The notes beneath the pieces are model-generated. The model worked only from the letters and a program-made list of their open reading frames with translations, was not told where the DNA came from and made no database searches. A program made the translations under genes and the position numbers. 64,000 nucleotides of DNA from the NCBI RefSeq assembly GCF_048771995.1, contig NC_133030.1, forward strand, positions 11,176,001 through 11,240,000, read 5' to 3'. Origin of the DNA: Taeniopygia guttata. Taxonomy: Eukaryota; Chordata; Aves; Passeriformes; Estrildidae. Each line of letters begins with the position of its first letter. Position 1 is the stretch's first letter. Positions 25,560 to 37,561 of the stretch are shown piece by piece.

Positions 25560-25860
25560 ATCAGAATCTCAGAATGGTTTGGGTTGGAAGGGATCTCAAA
25601 ACCCATCTCATTCCAAATCCCTGCCATGAGGAGGGACACCGTCCACTATCCCAGGCTGCTCCAAGCCCCATCCAACCCGGCCTGGAACACTTCCAGGGAT
25701 CCAGGGGCAGCCACAGCCTCTCTTGGGCAACCTGTGCCAGGGCCTCCTCACCCTCGCAGGGAAGGATTTCTTCTTATATCTTATCCAAATCTACCCTCTT
25801 TCATCTTAAGGCCATTGCAAAGCCATTTTCCCTTCTCCTCACATCCAGCCCACAACTAGG
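25560..25860 (-). mobile_element. CR1 LINE 3' fragment
   Basis: A minus-strand CR1 tail of about 300 bases. On the plus strand it begins AGAATGGTTTGGGTTGGAAG and continues through CACTTCCAGGGATCCAGGGG to GGGAAGGATTTCTTCTTATA and a further diverged segment. Confidence 0.85.
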
Positions 25861-28800
25861 CTGATCATTTTCTCTATGTTCCCTTTCCCCCCTAATCCAC
25901 TCCCAAAGGAGGTGAAACATTCTCTAGAAGTTACATAAACCAACACAAAGTCCAGCTGCATTCTCAGTCTGCCTTCTCAGCTAAAGTCAACCTTCCAGCT
26001 CAGCCCAGTGAGCCTTGCACAAACATGGGAATATTGACATGACAAACAGCAAATCCGACCCCTTGGCTCCCGGCACTGGTGGCACCACAGGGATTTGTTC
26101 CTATTAGGAACGGGTTGCCTTGGCAGAGCTGGCCAGCCCCAGCTGCGGGTGCCACGTGCACACTGAGAGTTGTGCCAGGAGATCTGACTTTTCCTGGCAG
26201 GGCCACACTCCCCGAATGTCCAAAATGACTGGAATTTCCCCGTGGCTGCCCAGTGCTGCCTGATCTGCAGGGAATCCTCTTTGCTTTGATGGATTCATCC
26301 TACAGGAAGGTCAGGAAAGCATGGAAACTCCTGACTTTTTTGAGGCCAGCTGCTTATCTTCTCTCTTTTCTTTGATTGCACTTAAAGCAAATAATAATTA
26401 AAAAAATTTAAATATTTCATTTGTTGGTTCCTGGGAACAGGAACCATCCATCTCTGTGTGTGGGCGTGTGGGGACAGCTTGACCTGCACAAAGACAGCCT
26501 GATTTACAGCCCTGACCAAACCTGGAGTAATTCCACAGGCAGGGAAAGGACACAGCCAGCAGACACAAGGAACTGCTAGGAGCAGCCAAATCTCTCTGGT
26601 CTAAACTCCAGTTTCTCAAATAGTAAAATCCAAATGCTTAAAAGCACCTCACTGTGCACAACACTAACCTCCACCATCATCCAAATATCCCTTTTCTCTC
26701 CCAAACTTGAGGGAAAGAGGGATGAAAACAAAATCAAGCAAGTCAATCACATCTATAAAAGCAGATTTTTCAACTCCCACTCCTCTGAAGCTCTTTATTT
26801 CAGCCCAGGACAGGATGGCAGACCCTTTATGAGGGCAAATAGGTGCAAGGAAGATTGCAGGAGGTACCAAAGGATCCAGAGACGCTGCTCAAACTTTGAT
26901 TTATTTATGAGGGGAAAACCAGCAGGAAAGTTCTGGTGGAAAAGGCTGGGAATAGGGGACATGATATCTTCTCATACCTTAGAAGCTTAGGAGCCAATGT
27001 CCCAGGGAAGTTTCTGACAGCAATCCCTGCTGACATTACACCAGAAGAACCCAGACACAGGAAAGCATTCCCAGTGTCTCACCTGACCATCCCTTACAGA
27101 AATCCAAGTCCTTCCTTTCCTTTCCACTCTCCAGCTACCCAATTCCCTTTCCCAGCAGCGCAGGAAAGCTGCAGCAATGTTCTCCTGTCAAGAGGCTGCA
27201 GGGAGGGTCAGGAGCGGGTGGGACCTGGAGATGCTCCATTCCCCCAGGGAGGGAATGAGGGAGGGAGGACAGTCCCTGCCTGGGCTGCCTGTGCCCTCTC
27301 GTGGCTGCCTGACTGTGCTGCACAACCAGATTCTTGCGTGGCTTTTTAATTGAAAATGAAATTAAATCACTTTCTGCACACAGCTCTCCCACTGTCATCT
27401 CCCAGAGAGGATGAGATTTTCCATGATAATGTGCAGAGCCGAGCAGGGAGGAGAGCAAGTGCTGTTAATGAAATCAGAGCGACCCAAAACCTCTGCCTGC
27501 TGAGAGAACGGGGAGACTGATCAGGAAAGAGGAAGGAAGAAGATCCTCTAATTACCCAGCACGCATGCAGTTCTCCAAGCCAGCGAATTAAAGGAGACAC
27601 AACCGAGCAGAAGCCTCAGCTTGCCTCAGGAAGAGCAGGTACCTGCTCTGATGAATAAAAGCACCCCACACCCCATCCTGTGGGATTTTCTCTTGCATCC
27701 CAAGCACCCCAACCCTCCAACTCCAACCAGGCTTGTAGAGGTTAATAGGAAAAGTTTATTTTCCTTTATGAAAGAGCAGGGTGCAACAATCCCGCTGCTA
27801 ATGGAGTGACTTCATTTTCCTTCACAAATTGTTCTCTGCTTTGAAATGCAAGACAACCGCAGACAAGGCATTGCTCCAGTTCCTTCTGTCTCAAAGTGCT
27901 TTTCAATGTGACACCAAGGAGGAAAAAATATCCCACAAACCAAAACATCTCCTAAGCAGAGAGATCATCTCATTCCCAGTGCTGCAATGTTTGTGCGGTG
28001 TAGCAGCTCACTGCACAGGAAGACATGGAGAGATAGAAAGGATGGGGGAAGAGATGCAGGGAGAAATTCCAGGGGTGGAATTCACCTGAGCTGAAATCCA
28101 CAGCTGGGGAAACCAAAGCTGTGTTATTTCTCTCTCCCCTAGACAAAACCCAGCAGCTCAGTGGAAGAAGATAGAGTTCTTACTGTAATGTCCTTCAGGA
28201 GAGGATGGAATTATGGAGCAGAGGATGGACAACAGTTTGCTGAGGGTGGCAGAGTGACAGGATGACAACCCTGTCAGAAATTAAAACCCCAGAGTGCGTG
28301 ATGGCTGAGCTGATTCCAGAGAGACTGAAAAAAAGGTTAAATTAGCTACAAAATACTGTCATGGCTTCAATAAACCTGGGTCTGAGCTCAGGATGTGTCA
28401 GGCCTGTACATTCTTACAGCTCCAGTGACATCCCTCCCTCCCAACACATTTTGGTGCAGGCAGGAACCTCAGCCACATCCCTCATGTGCACACAAAGAGG
28501 ACTCAGTTTCCCTCACCAGGGAATGGCAGCCCAGGAAAAGTTGTGATTCCCAGTGGACATGCATCTCCAGGTCTGATGTAACACTGGGAAGGAATCTCTG
28601 GGCTTTGGGACTGCCCAGCCTGGGCATGCTCCTCCTGGAGACACAAAGAACCCAACCTGGGAACATGGGTTCTGCCTGAAGGGTGGGAATAGCACTGCCC
28701 AAAGTTCCCTCAAGAGCAGGAACAGCTCCAAGATTTGTTTGTGGGTGAGGTTTGTGTTTAGGAGCATCATGGAGGACTTGACACCAGGGACTATCACAGG

Positions 28801-29541
28801 GTCCTGCATCCGTCTCCGACAACTCCAGCAGATTCCCTGGTCCAGGGGCAAAAGTCCTGCAGCTGCTGGGAGTTAGGGAATTTCTCTGCTCCCTTTCTTC
28901 TGCTGGAGGCCCCAGGTGCACAGCTCCAGCCATTCCCCAGCCTGCATAACCCAGTGCCAAACATCCAGCTAAAAACAGGAACAAATCTCTCTTTGTGACT
29001 CCGCTGGCAACAAGCTTCTCTCGCAGGCTCCTTGAAAAGGAACAAGGAAGTACTTGGAAACAAACTGTTCAAGATTATTGTGCTCTGCTGGCATTTTCAG
29101 GGCTGCTGTGGTCAGCAGGACCTCGGGGACAGCACCCCCTCCATCCCCAAAAAAATTAGTGGAACAGACAGCCAGCATCTGTCCTGACTGACTGGCTTAC
29201 AAGGAAGGTCCAGAATTCCCACCCTGCACAGGCCTGGCCCCTGGTTATGCCAAAGCAGGCTGCATATAAAAACAAAAGGTTTTTAAAAAATGGATATACA
29301 CTGCATATAGGAGACTCCAGAGTCCATGGATGGCCATCCTGGAGCAGCCAGGGCCAGCCCAGCTCCAGGGGTAGCATGGCAGCTGTATTCCAGTCACACT
29401 TGGCCAAGTGGGACAGCTGAAGGTGGAACTTGTGCCTCTTGCTCCTTTCTCCAGGCAGAGGGAAGGTGGGAGGGAGCAGGACAGGCACGGCACTCCAAGC
29501 CCTTCCTCCAGGAGCAGTTTCCTCCACGCTCAGGGCTCTGC

Positions 29542-32500
29542 TTACATCTCGCTGGGATAAAATCCAAGTTTGGCCAGAGACATCTCCCTCCGGAGCCGCA
29601 TGACCTCCCAGTACATCAGCTCCACTGCAAAGCACAATGGGGACAGAGAAGGGGAAAAACCACCAAAAATTCAGTAAGGAGGACACAGCTGGCCACCAGC
29701 TCCTGCTCTGCTGTGCTCCCAGCATTTCCAAAGGGGAATGAAGCAGGATAGGCCTATCAGGTCATCCCTTACCAGCTCCACCCCTGAGCAAAGCTCCCAG
29801 GAAGGTGATAAGGAAGGAAGAGATGCTCCCCTCCTCCCCTCATGCTTTTCTTTTGTCATTTATCTGCTTCTCAAAGACACCCCCAGCCGACCCCACTCCT
29901 GTCACTCCAAACAGCTCCTCCCAGTTCCTCCCAGTTGTCTCCACAGAAAGCATTCCCCTGGAGCCAGCTCTTACCATCCTGCCTCACCAGGCCTTGCTGG
30001 ATATAGCGGATGTAGGTGAAGAAGTTGCAGACTGCTGTGATCTGAGGGAAAGGGGAAAAAAAAGGAACAAAGATTTGAAACATTACTTTGGTGCAAGTGA
30101 TGATAGTAAGTCAAACCCATGCACAAAACCCAACTTTTTGTGGGATCAGCTCTTCAAAAATGCAGCTCAGGAAAGAATTAACTTCTAAAATCCTCCACTT
30201 AACTAGAGCTCCAACAGCAACATTAACAAATGATCCACCTTCTCCCTCCCCTCCACAGAAAGGACAGTTTGTTCCCACAGCCAGGCACAGATCTGACTGG
30301 AACAGCAACAGCTTCCAAAGAGCAGAAAATCATCGTGTTTTACAAGAGGGAATTAAATAACAATAAAGCCAAACAATGAAAGCTCTGTACTGAATGAAAT
30401 CATGGGAAGTGAACACACTAAAGGTTATCTGAAAGCAGAAGGAAGAGCTGGATCTGCCCCCTAATCACCAACAAAGAGCCACCTCAACCTCAGGAATGAC
30501 CTCAAATACCACAGTTTTTCCTCAATTCCAGGGCTGACCCTCAAGAACTCGTCCATTGCAGGGCACGGAATAATTTTGGAAGGCCAAGGCACCTGAGGAG
30601 GTGAAGAACTCACCCTGGCCCTGCAGGAAGGGGAAATGTAGTAGTAATTCCCAGAATCCCCCAGCATGATCCGGTGCTTGCAGGTCCTGGGGAGGCCGCT
30701 CAGAGCACATTTCCTGCAGGAAAAGGGAAAAGCACTTCAGCAATCCACTGGCACAGCACAGATCCAGCAATTCAGCCACCTGGAGAGATGGAAGTGAGAG
30801 ATCAGAAGCCAACTCTGCATCAGGCAGTGTGAAGAAGGAAAAAAAAAAAAACCTTGGCTGATACTCTTTTTTATCAACTCCAGGAAATATTCCATAAATA
30901 GCAGGTTTAGGAGACTTTAGGCAAAAGCATCAGACAGGCCCAGGGGAAACCACAGGAAATATTAAAGAGGTGAGGCTGGAGCAGAGCCTCAATGTCCTCT
31001 GGTATCTGCACATGTCCCCCACATTCCAGGACAGGCTCAGGTGTATCAGCTTTCCTGGTGAGATGTAAACACACTGGCTGGGCACCAAAGCTGGCCTCAA
31101 AACAGGTAAATCCAGCATTTGAGCAAGATTTGCACATACCAAAAACTCAAAACAAACCAACCGCTCCTTGGGCAGACAGGAAAGGAGCTTGGCTCCCCAG
31201 TTTTGAGATTTCAGAGGGTGAAAACAGCCTTTTCCATACAATCATCAGCAAGTGGTGCAGTAGTCCTTTAATTTCTTCCCTTTTCTCCTGCTATTTGCCA
31301 GGCAGATGATTTCCATCACCACTTAAAGCAATAAAGCAGAATTTTCTGGTGCACAGTTATCACCATGCTCCTCAGGGATGCAGTAGGAAGAGGAACATTT
31401 CTCCCAAACTGCAAAAAACCTTCTCTGGGGAGCCACAGGAGGTGACAGCAGAGGGGAGCAGATTTTTCAGAGAGCTCCTGAGCTTGTCCCTGGGCTTGTT
31501 TTCCACTGTTCTCAAGGCAAACATTAGCCAAGAGTGGAAGCAAGGGTTCCAAGTGTCCAGATGCAAGGAGAAGTAATCATTTACCAAATATTAACACAGC
31601 CTAAGGAGACTGAATTCCCAGGAGGTGCAGGATGACCAAAATCTTTGTAAACAAGGTACCTGTCAGGACCCACATATTTGAGCATTGCAACATCCTGGAA
31701 AAGACTCTTGCTTGATTGGTACCACTTGGTGTAAAACCACAGCTATCACAATCACAGACAAAAATTGCCATAAAAATCAGTGTTTTGCATCTGAGAAAAA
31801 AGGGAACAAATTCTTTTTGGGTCATTTATTGCCCATGGGCTCCTTCCCATCCTGCCTGGGTGGAATTTAGACAGAGTTAAAGAGTTAGGTCAGCTCAGCA
31901 AAAGCCTCCAAGCTGCCACATGGCACTGAGTTAGTGACTTGTTAATGCTCCAGAGACCTTTGATCACTGGCTGAACAATAAATACTTCACTTACGTTAGG
32001 ATTTGTGACCGGAAGCCACTGTGAAGACAAAAAACAATTTAAAAAATCAAAAGGAAACTGATAAACACAGGATGGGCTGTTTGGGGAACAATTTGCAGGA
32101 AAGTGGTAGGAAACCTGTATGTCCCTTCTGTCACAGGGACACCTCAGAAGAAAGGACTTAAATTTAATATCTGAATAAAATCCCTCCTCTTTGTTTGGAA
32201 TATCACATCACTCCTGCTAGTGGGAGGTGGCTCCAAAGCTGCCTGTCACACCACTCCATGACAGGAGACAAACCAGCAGCAAGGAAGGGGCAAGAGAGGG
32301 AGACATGGTCCTTACTTGGGGCCACCACACTCCTCTGCTACCACCTTCCCCACAGGGACAGTGTGGGAAGCCACTGGCTCGATGGTGAGGGTGTTCTGCT
32401 CCACAGCCACTCGTACCAGCTCTGACAGCTGCAGCAAAACAAAGGAGAGTAGGAATGAATTCCAGGAAGGTAACACTCCAGAGCTGCCAGCTGCTCCTGC

Positions 32501-35500
32501 TTCTCCAGCACTGACCTCCTGCTTGGTGAAGTCCAGACAAGGTCCTACATCTTCTCGGTAAATTCTGTCCAGGAAGGAGCAGGATTTGTCCAAAGTTGGA
32601 GATTCCTTCCAGGCCTGGAACTCGGCAAATAAAATAGAGTCGACCTGCAGCGAGTGTCCAAGAGGAGCCGGAAGAAGGAGGAATACTATGTCAGAAAGTA
32701 CCTGATACTATGCAGGAAACCCATGAAACATCTGCTCTGGCAGCTGGAGAGGCTCAGACATCACAGAAGTATCTGAGGGAAGCTGCCTGGCTCCAAGGAT
32801 CTCTCGTGTCCCACCCAGCAGCAGTTCTGTGCCAGAGTGACACAGCCACCCTGGGCTGTGTGTGCCAGAAGCCTGCAGGCACCTCTCTATCCCATTTTCC
32901 TCCAGGTGGCCTTTCCTCCTTCCTATGGCAGCAGGAAAGCCATCACACAAGCACTGAATAGACACAGTGCATGCTCAACCCATGGCAGGAATGATGAGGA
33001 ACAAGAGGAGATTCTGTGGGATCTGGCATTTAAATCTCTGATGGAACACTGGGCAAAGCACCCCTGACTGACAAAGCAGCTCCTACAAGCCCAACAAAAG
33101 CTTCTGAAAGGAAAAAATAAAACTAAGCTGAGCAACACAAAGAACATGAGTGCACGCAGCTGGAAAAGTCCAGATTCCAGCATATCCCCTCTGTGCCATG
33201 GAGTCTGCTCACCTGGGACCAGCAACAGCTTCAGAGCCACAAGATGGAAAAAAAAAATGGAGAAAAGCAAAATTAAAGGAAAAAAAAATTGGGTATTAGC
33301 ATAAAAGGAAGCTGGAACTGAAAGGCTGGAAGTGTGAGAGGCAGGTGGGTCCCACCCATTCCCAAAGGTTGGTTACCTGCCATGAGGAAGAGAAGGAGGA
33401 AGCATCTGCTCCCAAGGCCTGCCAGGCTGGCTCATAGGTGATGTGGATAGCCTTCCCAGGCAGGATGCAAAGGAGCAGGGAGAGGAGAGCAGGGAAACCA
33501 GACTTGGAGAGCAGAGGGAGAGACAGACAGTGAAGGAAGAGGTTTAGAGAGACAGGCAAAGAGGGAGGTAAAAAATATGAGATACAGAGAAAGGCTCAAG
33601 TCCTCTCCTGCAGGAACTGAGCATGGTCCTCAAGGCACCACAGGGCCACGAGTCACATCTTTAGACTTCAGCTTGAGGTGCAAAAATGGAACAGAAATTA
33701 CAATTTTTAGGCCCTATTTAAGATCTTTCCTATAGAACACCAACTCTCTGAATGCCAGGTTCCTTTTTATCACTTCTCACATAAGGATTCTGAGGGACAA
33801 AAAACCATCCTATCCTTGATACATAACATTGGGCACTCTGGAGGCTGAGCCCTGAGATTTGAAACCCCAGGAGATCTGCACCCTGTGGAAGTTGCTTCCA
33901 AGAAGAAATAACAGATGCAAATCTTTAACAAGCTTTTGTGTTCCCTCAACTATTCTTCACGACACAGGCCACAGTTCCCAAAAAATCACTAGTGAGACGT
34001 ATTCCTGCAGCATATTCTTCTTCAGTTTCATTTTTCCTGATCAAGTCCCTCCTATTTGCTTCCCAGGACAGCTGTGTTCACATCTGGCTAGTGGAACTGG
34101 CCTCTGCTCAGCAGCTCTTGATATCCACCCACGGCACTGGCACCCCCTGGATCTGCCCCTCAGTGATCCCTCGACTGCTTCCTGTCCCGACAAAGAGGAA
34201 ACCTCCTCAAAAGGAAGCCCTCCAATGCCTGCCTCAGCACAAATTTAGGGAACAGGGCAAAACCAGCTGCTCAGTGAGACCACAGAGCTCTGTGGGAAGC
34301 CTGAGCCTGGAGTGGCAGCTCCGAGGCCAATGCAGCCGATGTCCCCGACGCACCTCTCTGCACTCACGGCTGACGGGCTCTGGAGCCACGTTCTGGCTGG
34401 CAGCTGACACCATGGCACTGCTGGTGCTCTTGTTCCGCCCGTGGCCCTTCCTGAAGCCAGCTTTGGAAGGGCTCTGCAGCTGAGGGTGCAGCTCCCGGTT
34501 CGGGGAGGACGGCGTGGATGTGATCACCAGCGTCTTCAGGGCTGTCACCTCTGCCTGCAGCATGTCAATCTGAGGACACAAGCAAGAGTCACCCTCGGCA
34601 CCTGCTGGACTCCAGTTTGCTGCACCCCATCAGACATTGAAACCACAGCGAAGCAGCTATAAGACAAGTCAAAAAACCTCTCTCCATCCTCTCAGTGCCA
34701 CTATAATCCAGAATTTTAAACAGCAGTTGTCTGGGAGTCTACCCCTTTTGTCCCAGGCTCTTTTCAGAACTAGTAGCTCCAAAGAAATTTCTCTCCTCAA
34801 GATGGAGCCATTTGAGCAGCCCTGTGGTGTAGCCATGTCAGGAAATTCCAACTCCTCAGATTCCTGCTCTATCCTTCCATCCCAGAGCTGTGACAATTAA
34901 ACTCATTATTTCTCTGTGGATGCATTTCCTCAGTGAGAGCTGGATCAGCAAGAGACAGCAATGCAAGAATGTCTGTGAGGCCTTCTCCCTCACACTCAAG
35001 TGTCAGCTGGAAAGGGACCATAGCATCTCAGAGAGATGAAGATGCACTTCACTCTGCTCAGCCAGCAAACAGCCCTGTGGCCAGGCTGGGCAGAGGTACC
35101 ACCACACCAACCCCAGAAATGAAGTCAGTCACTCACCTTGCCCCGGGCCTCTTTGAGCTGTTTCTCTGCCGCAGCCTGTTTGGTGTTGGCTTCTCTCACC
35201 ATCTTGTGGGCTTCCTGCACCAGAGAGAGTTTTAATCCACCTGCTGCACCCCAGCTCACACAGTCAACAAGGCAGATCCCAGATCTGCCACATCACATAT
35301 TCCAGGCAAGGGGACAGCCATCCCTGCCACATCCAGGGGCTTTGTTCTGTCAGCAGTGCAGAGCCTTCCCTCAGAATTTTCCATAGAAGGCTCCCAGTGT
35401 CAGAGCCTGGAGGCATCCCCTTTCCAGGAGTGTAGCTGGCTAAGTTAAGGAGTTTAGCTGGTCAAGGTCATCTCTCACTGATAGGGGCTGCTGAGAAGAA

Positions 35501-37526
35501 TGCCAGAAGCAAGGACCTGCCTTTCCTTGCCCTTGGGAATTGCTTTAACATTAAAGCAATTATTTTGCATTAAAGCAAATCTGTTCCACACCACAGTTGT
35601 GCCTGCCCCTATTCCAACAGCTGCGACTCCAGCCTCACCTCAGCCTGGTTCCTGCAGTCACTGCAGCCTTGCTGGGTGATCCCTGCACTGGTTCCTGACC
35701 CTGACTGCTGCCTGTGGCTCTGATCCTGATCCACACTCGCTGCTCCATGTCTTGGTGAAGGCACTGCTCCTGCCTGCCTTGTTATTGCACTTTGCTCCTG
35801 CTTCCCTTTCAGAGCAGCTGGTCCCCACTGCCCCAGGCATGGCTGTGACACAGCAGGAGCTGGAGCTCAGGTGGGGGCCAAATGGTGGAAACTGGCTTAG
35901 AAGCTTCTTCCACAGGAAGAGAGGAGCAGGATATAGCCCAGCTGGGGCCTCCCTGCAGTCTGGAAACAGCATCTGGCCAAGGCCACCAAAGGAAGGGGAC
36001 AGCCCTTGGCTACATGATCTCCAAGATCACCCTGTGCTCAGGCAGCCAAAATTTTGGGAGGGGGTGCTCCCTTGGCTCTCACAGCCCTGAGTTTCAAAGG
36101 TATAGATGGGCTCTGGCTTTCTTCATTATCCAGTCAGATCCAGACATTAGAGCTGCTGGTGAATAGGATTTTGCCAGGATACAGCTTGGCAAGAATCACA
36201 TTACAACAAAGAACCACCAGAACAAAACCAAACAACAGCCAATAGACTTTCTGGACACTCACTGGAACAGAGTGAATGAGGACATCCAGCATGTTCCCAC
36301 CCCCAGCAAGGGCTGGGTTGAGCCAGGGAACCATCTCTATTACAGAGCAGCTCCCCAGACTGCAGAGCAGGTTTGGAAAGGGACAGGGAGCTGTGCTTGG
36401 CTCTAGCTCCAGGCATTTCCATATTTTGGAACCATAACTACTGTGCTCTTTATGCTACCCCACAGCTCATAGAAGGAGAAAGAAATCCAGGTAAAGGCTC
36501 CACCTGCAGCACTGGCCAGCTCTGCTTCTCCAAGTGGGAAAGAACAACAGGGGAGAGGAGGAAATTGTGGAAGGAGATGACTGGAAGTCCAGAGAAAGCC
36601 TGTCTTAAAGGAGCTGGATGTAAGCTTAGCTTAAACGATGGGAAAAGGAAGAGGGTGGTACCTCAAACAGGCTGGCTGTTAACTCCTCCAGTTCCTGTTC
36701 CAGCTGTTCCCTGACTTTTGACAATCTCTCACATTCTTTGTCCTTGAGCTTCAGCTCCTGTTGAGGAAATGGAGAGGGGTAGGAATGCTGATGCCCTGCC
36801 CCAGCCTGTCAATCACATCCCTTCCTCTCCATCCCAGCACCTGATCCCTGACCCAAGATTCCTATCGCCACCTCTAGGAAAGCCCCCTCTGCTCCAACCT
36901 GTGCCACCATCCCAGGAGTTCCCCAAAACCCCGGGGCTCACCTTCTGTGCTTTGTGCAGCTCATCTCTCAGGAACTCCGAGCCCTTTTCCCGGATCTCCA
37001 CTGAGGAGCTGCGCAGCCGGGACACATTGAGCTGCTCCGTGGACTGGGGTTCATGCACACCTCCAGCATCCTGGCATCCACTCTCTGGCTCTTCTTTTTC
37101 ACCTTTGGATGGCATCAGTGGCTTCCAGTGTCCCACAGCAGGTGGATTCTGGCTCTCTTCCTCAAAACTGACCTGGCTGGGGGAGTTAACAGCACAGGGA
37201 AAATGAGCATGGGAGTGATCCAGAGCCTTCCTCCAACACTCACAACGCATCCAGGCACAGACAGTGGGAATGAGGCAGGGAGGGTGATGGGGAAGAACCT
37301 GGGCAGCAACAGCTGCACCACTTCCTTTGCCCTGCATTAATATGGAAGTGCTTTACCCTTTTGGCAGGGTGTCCTTATTAACTCAGGATAACCAGAAGAA
37401 CTAAGGACAGCTCCTCCAGGGATCCCATTCTCACCTGCTGTCCAAGAGAAACACCCTGCAGACAGATTTTTAGGATTCCAGGATACACTCAGTAGACCTA
37501 AAGTCAGACTTCCCTACTGAAGTAGC

Positions 37527-37561
<35 letters not shown>

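Larger units (their letters stand above)
19110..29280. other. Intergenic region between FADS2 and RAB3IL1
   Basis: About 10 kb with CR1 tails, A/T runs and no assignable gene. In mammals FADS3 lies between FADS2 and RAB3IL1, but I found no HPGG haem motif, no HXXXH, HXXHH or QXXHH histidine box and no desaturase-like exon on either strand. One exon-like segment on the minus strand is listed separately. A homeodomain-core-rich stretch at 27340-27610 may be regulatory. Part of the right end may be RAB3IL1 3' UTR, but no convincing poly(A) signal fixes its extent. Confidence 0.6.
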
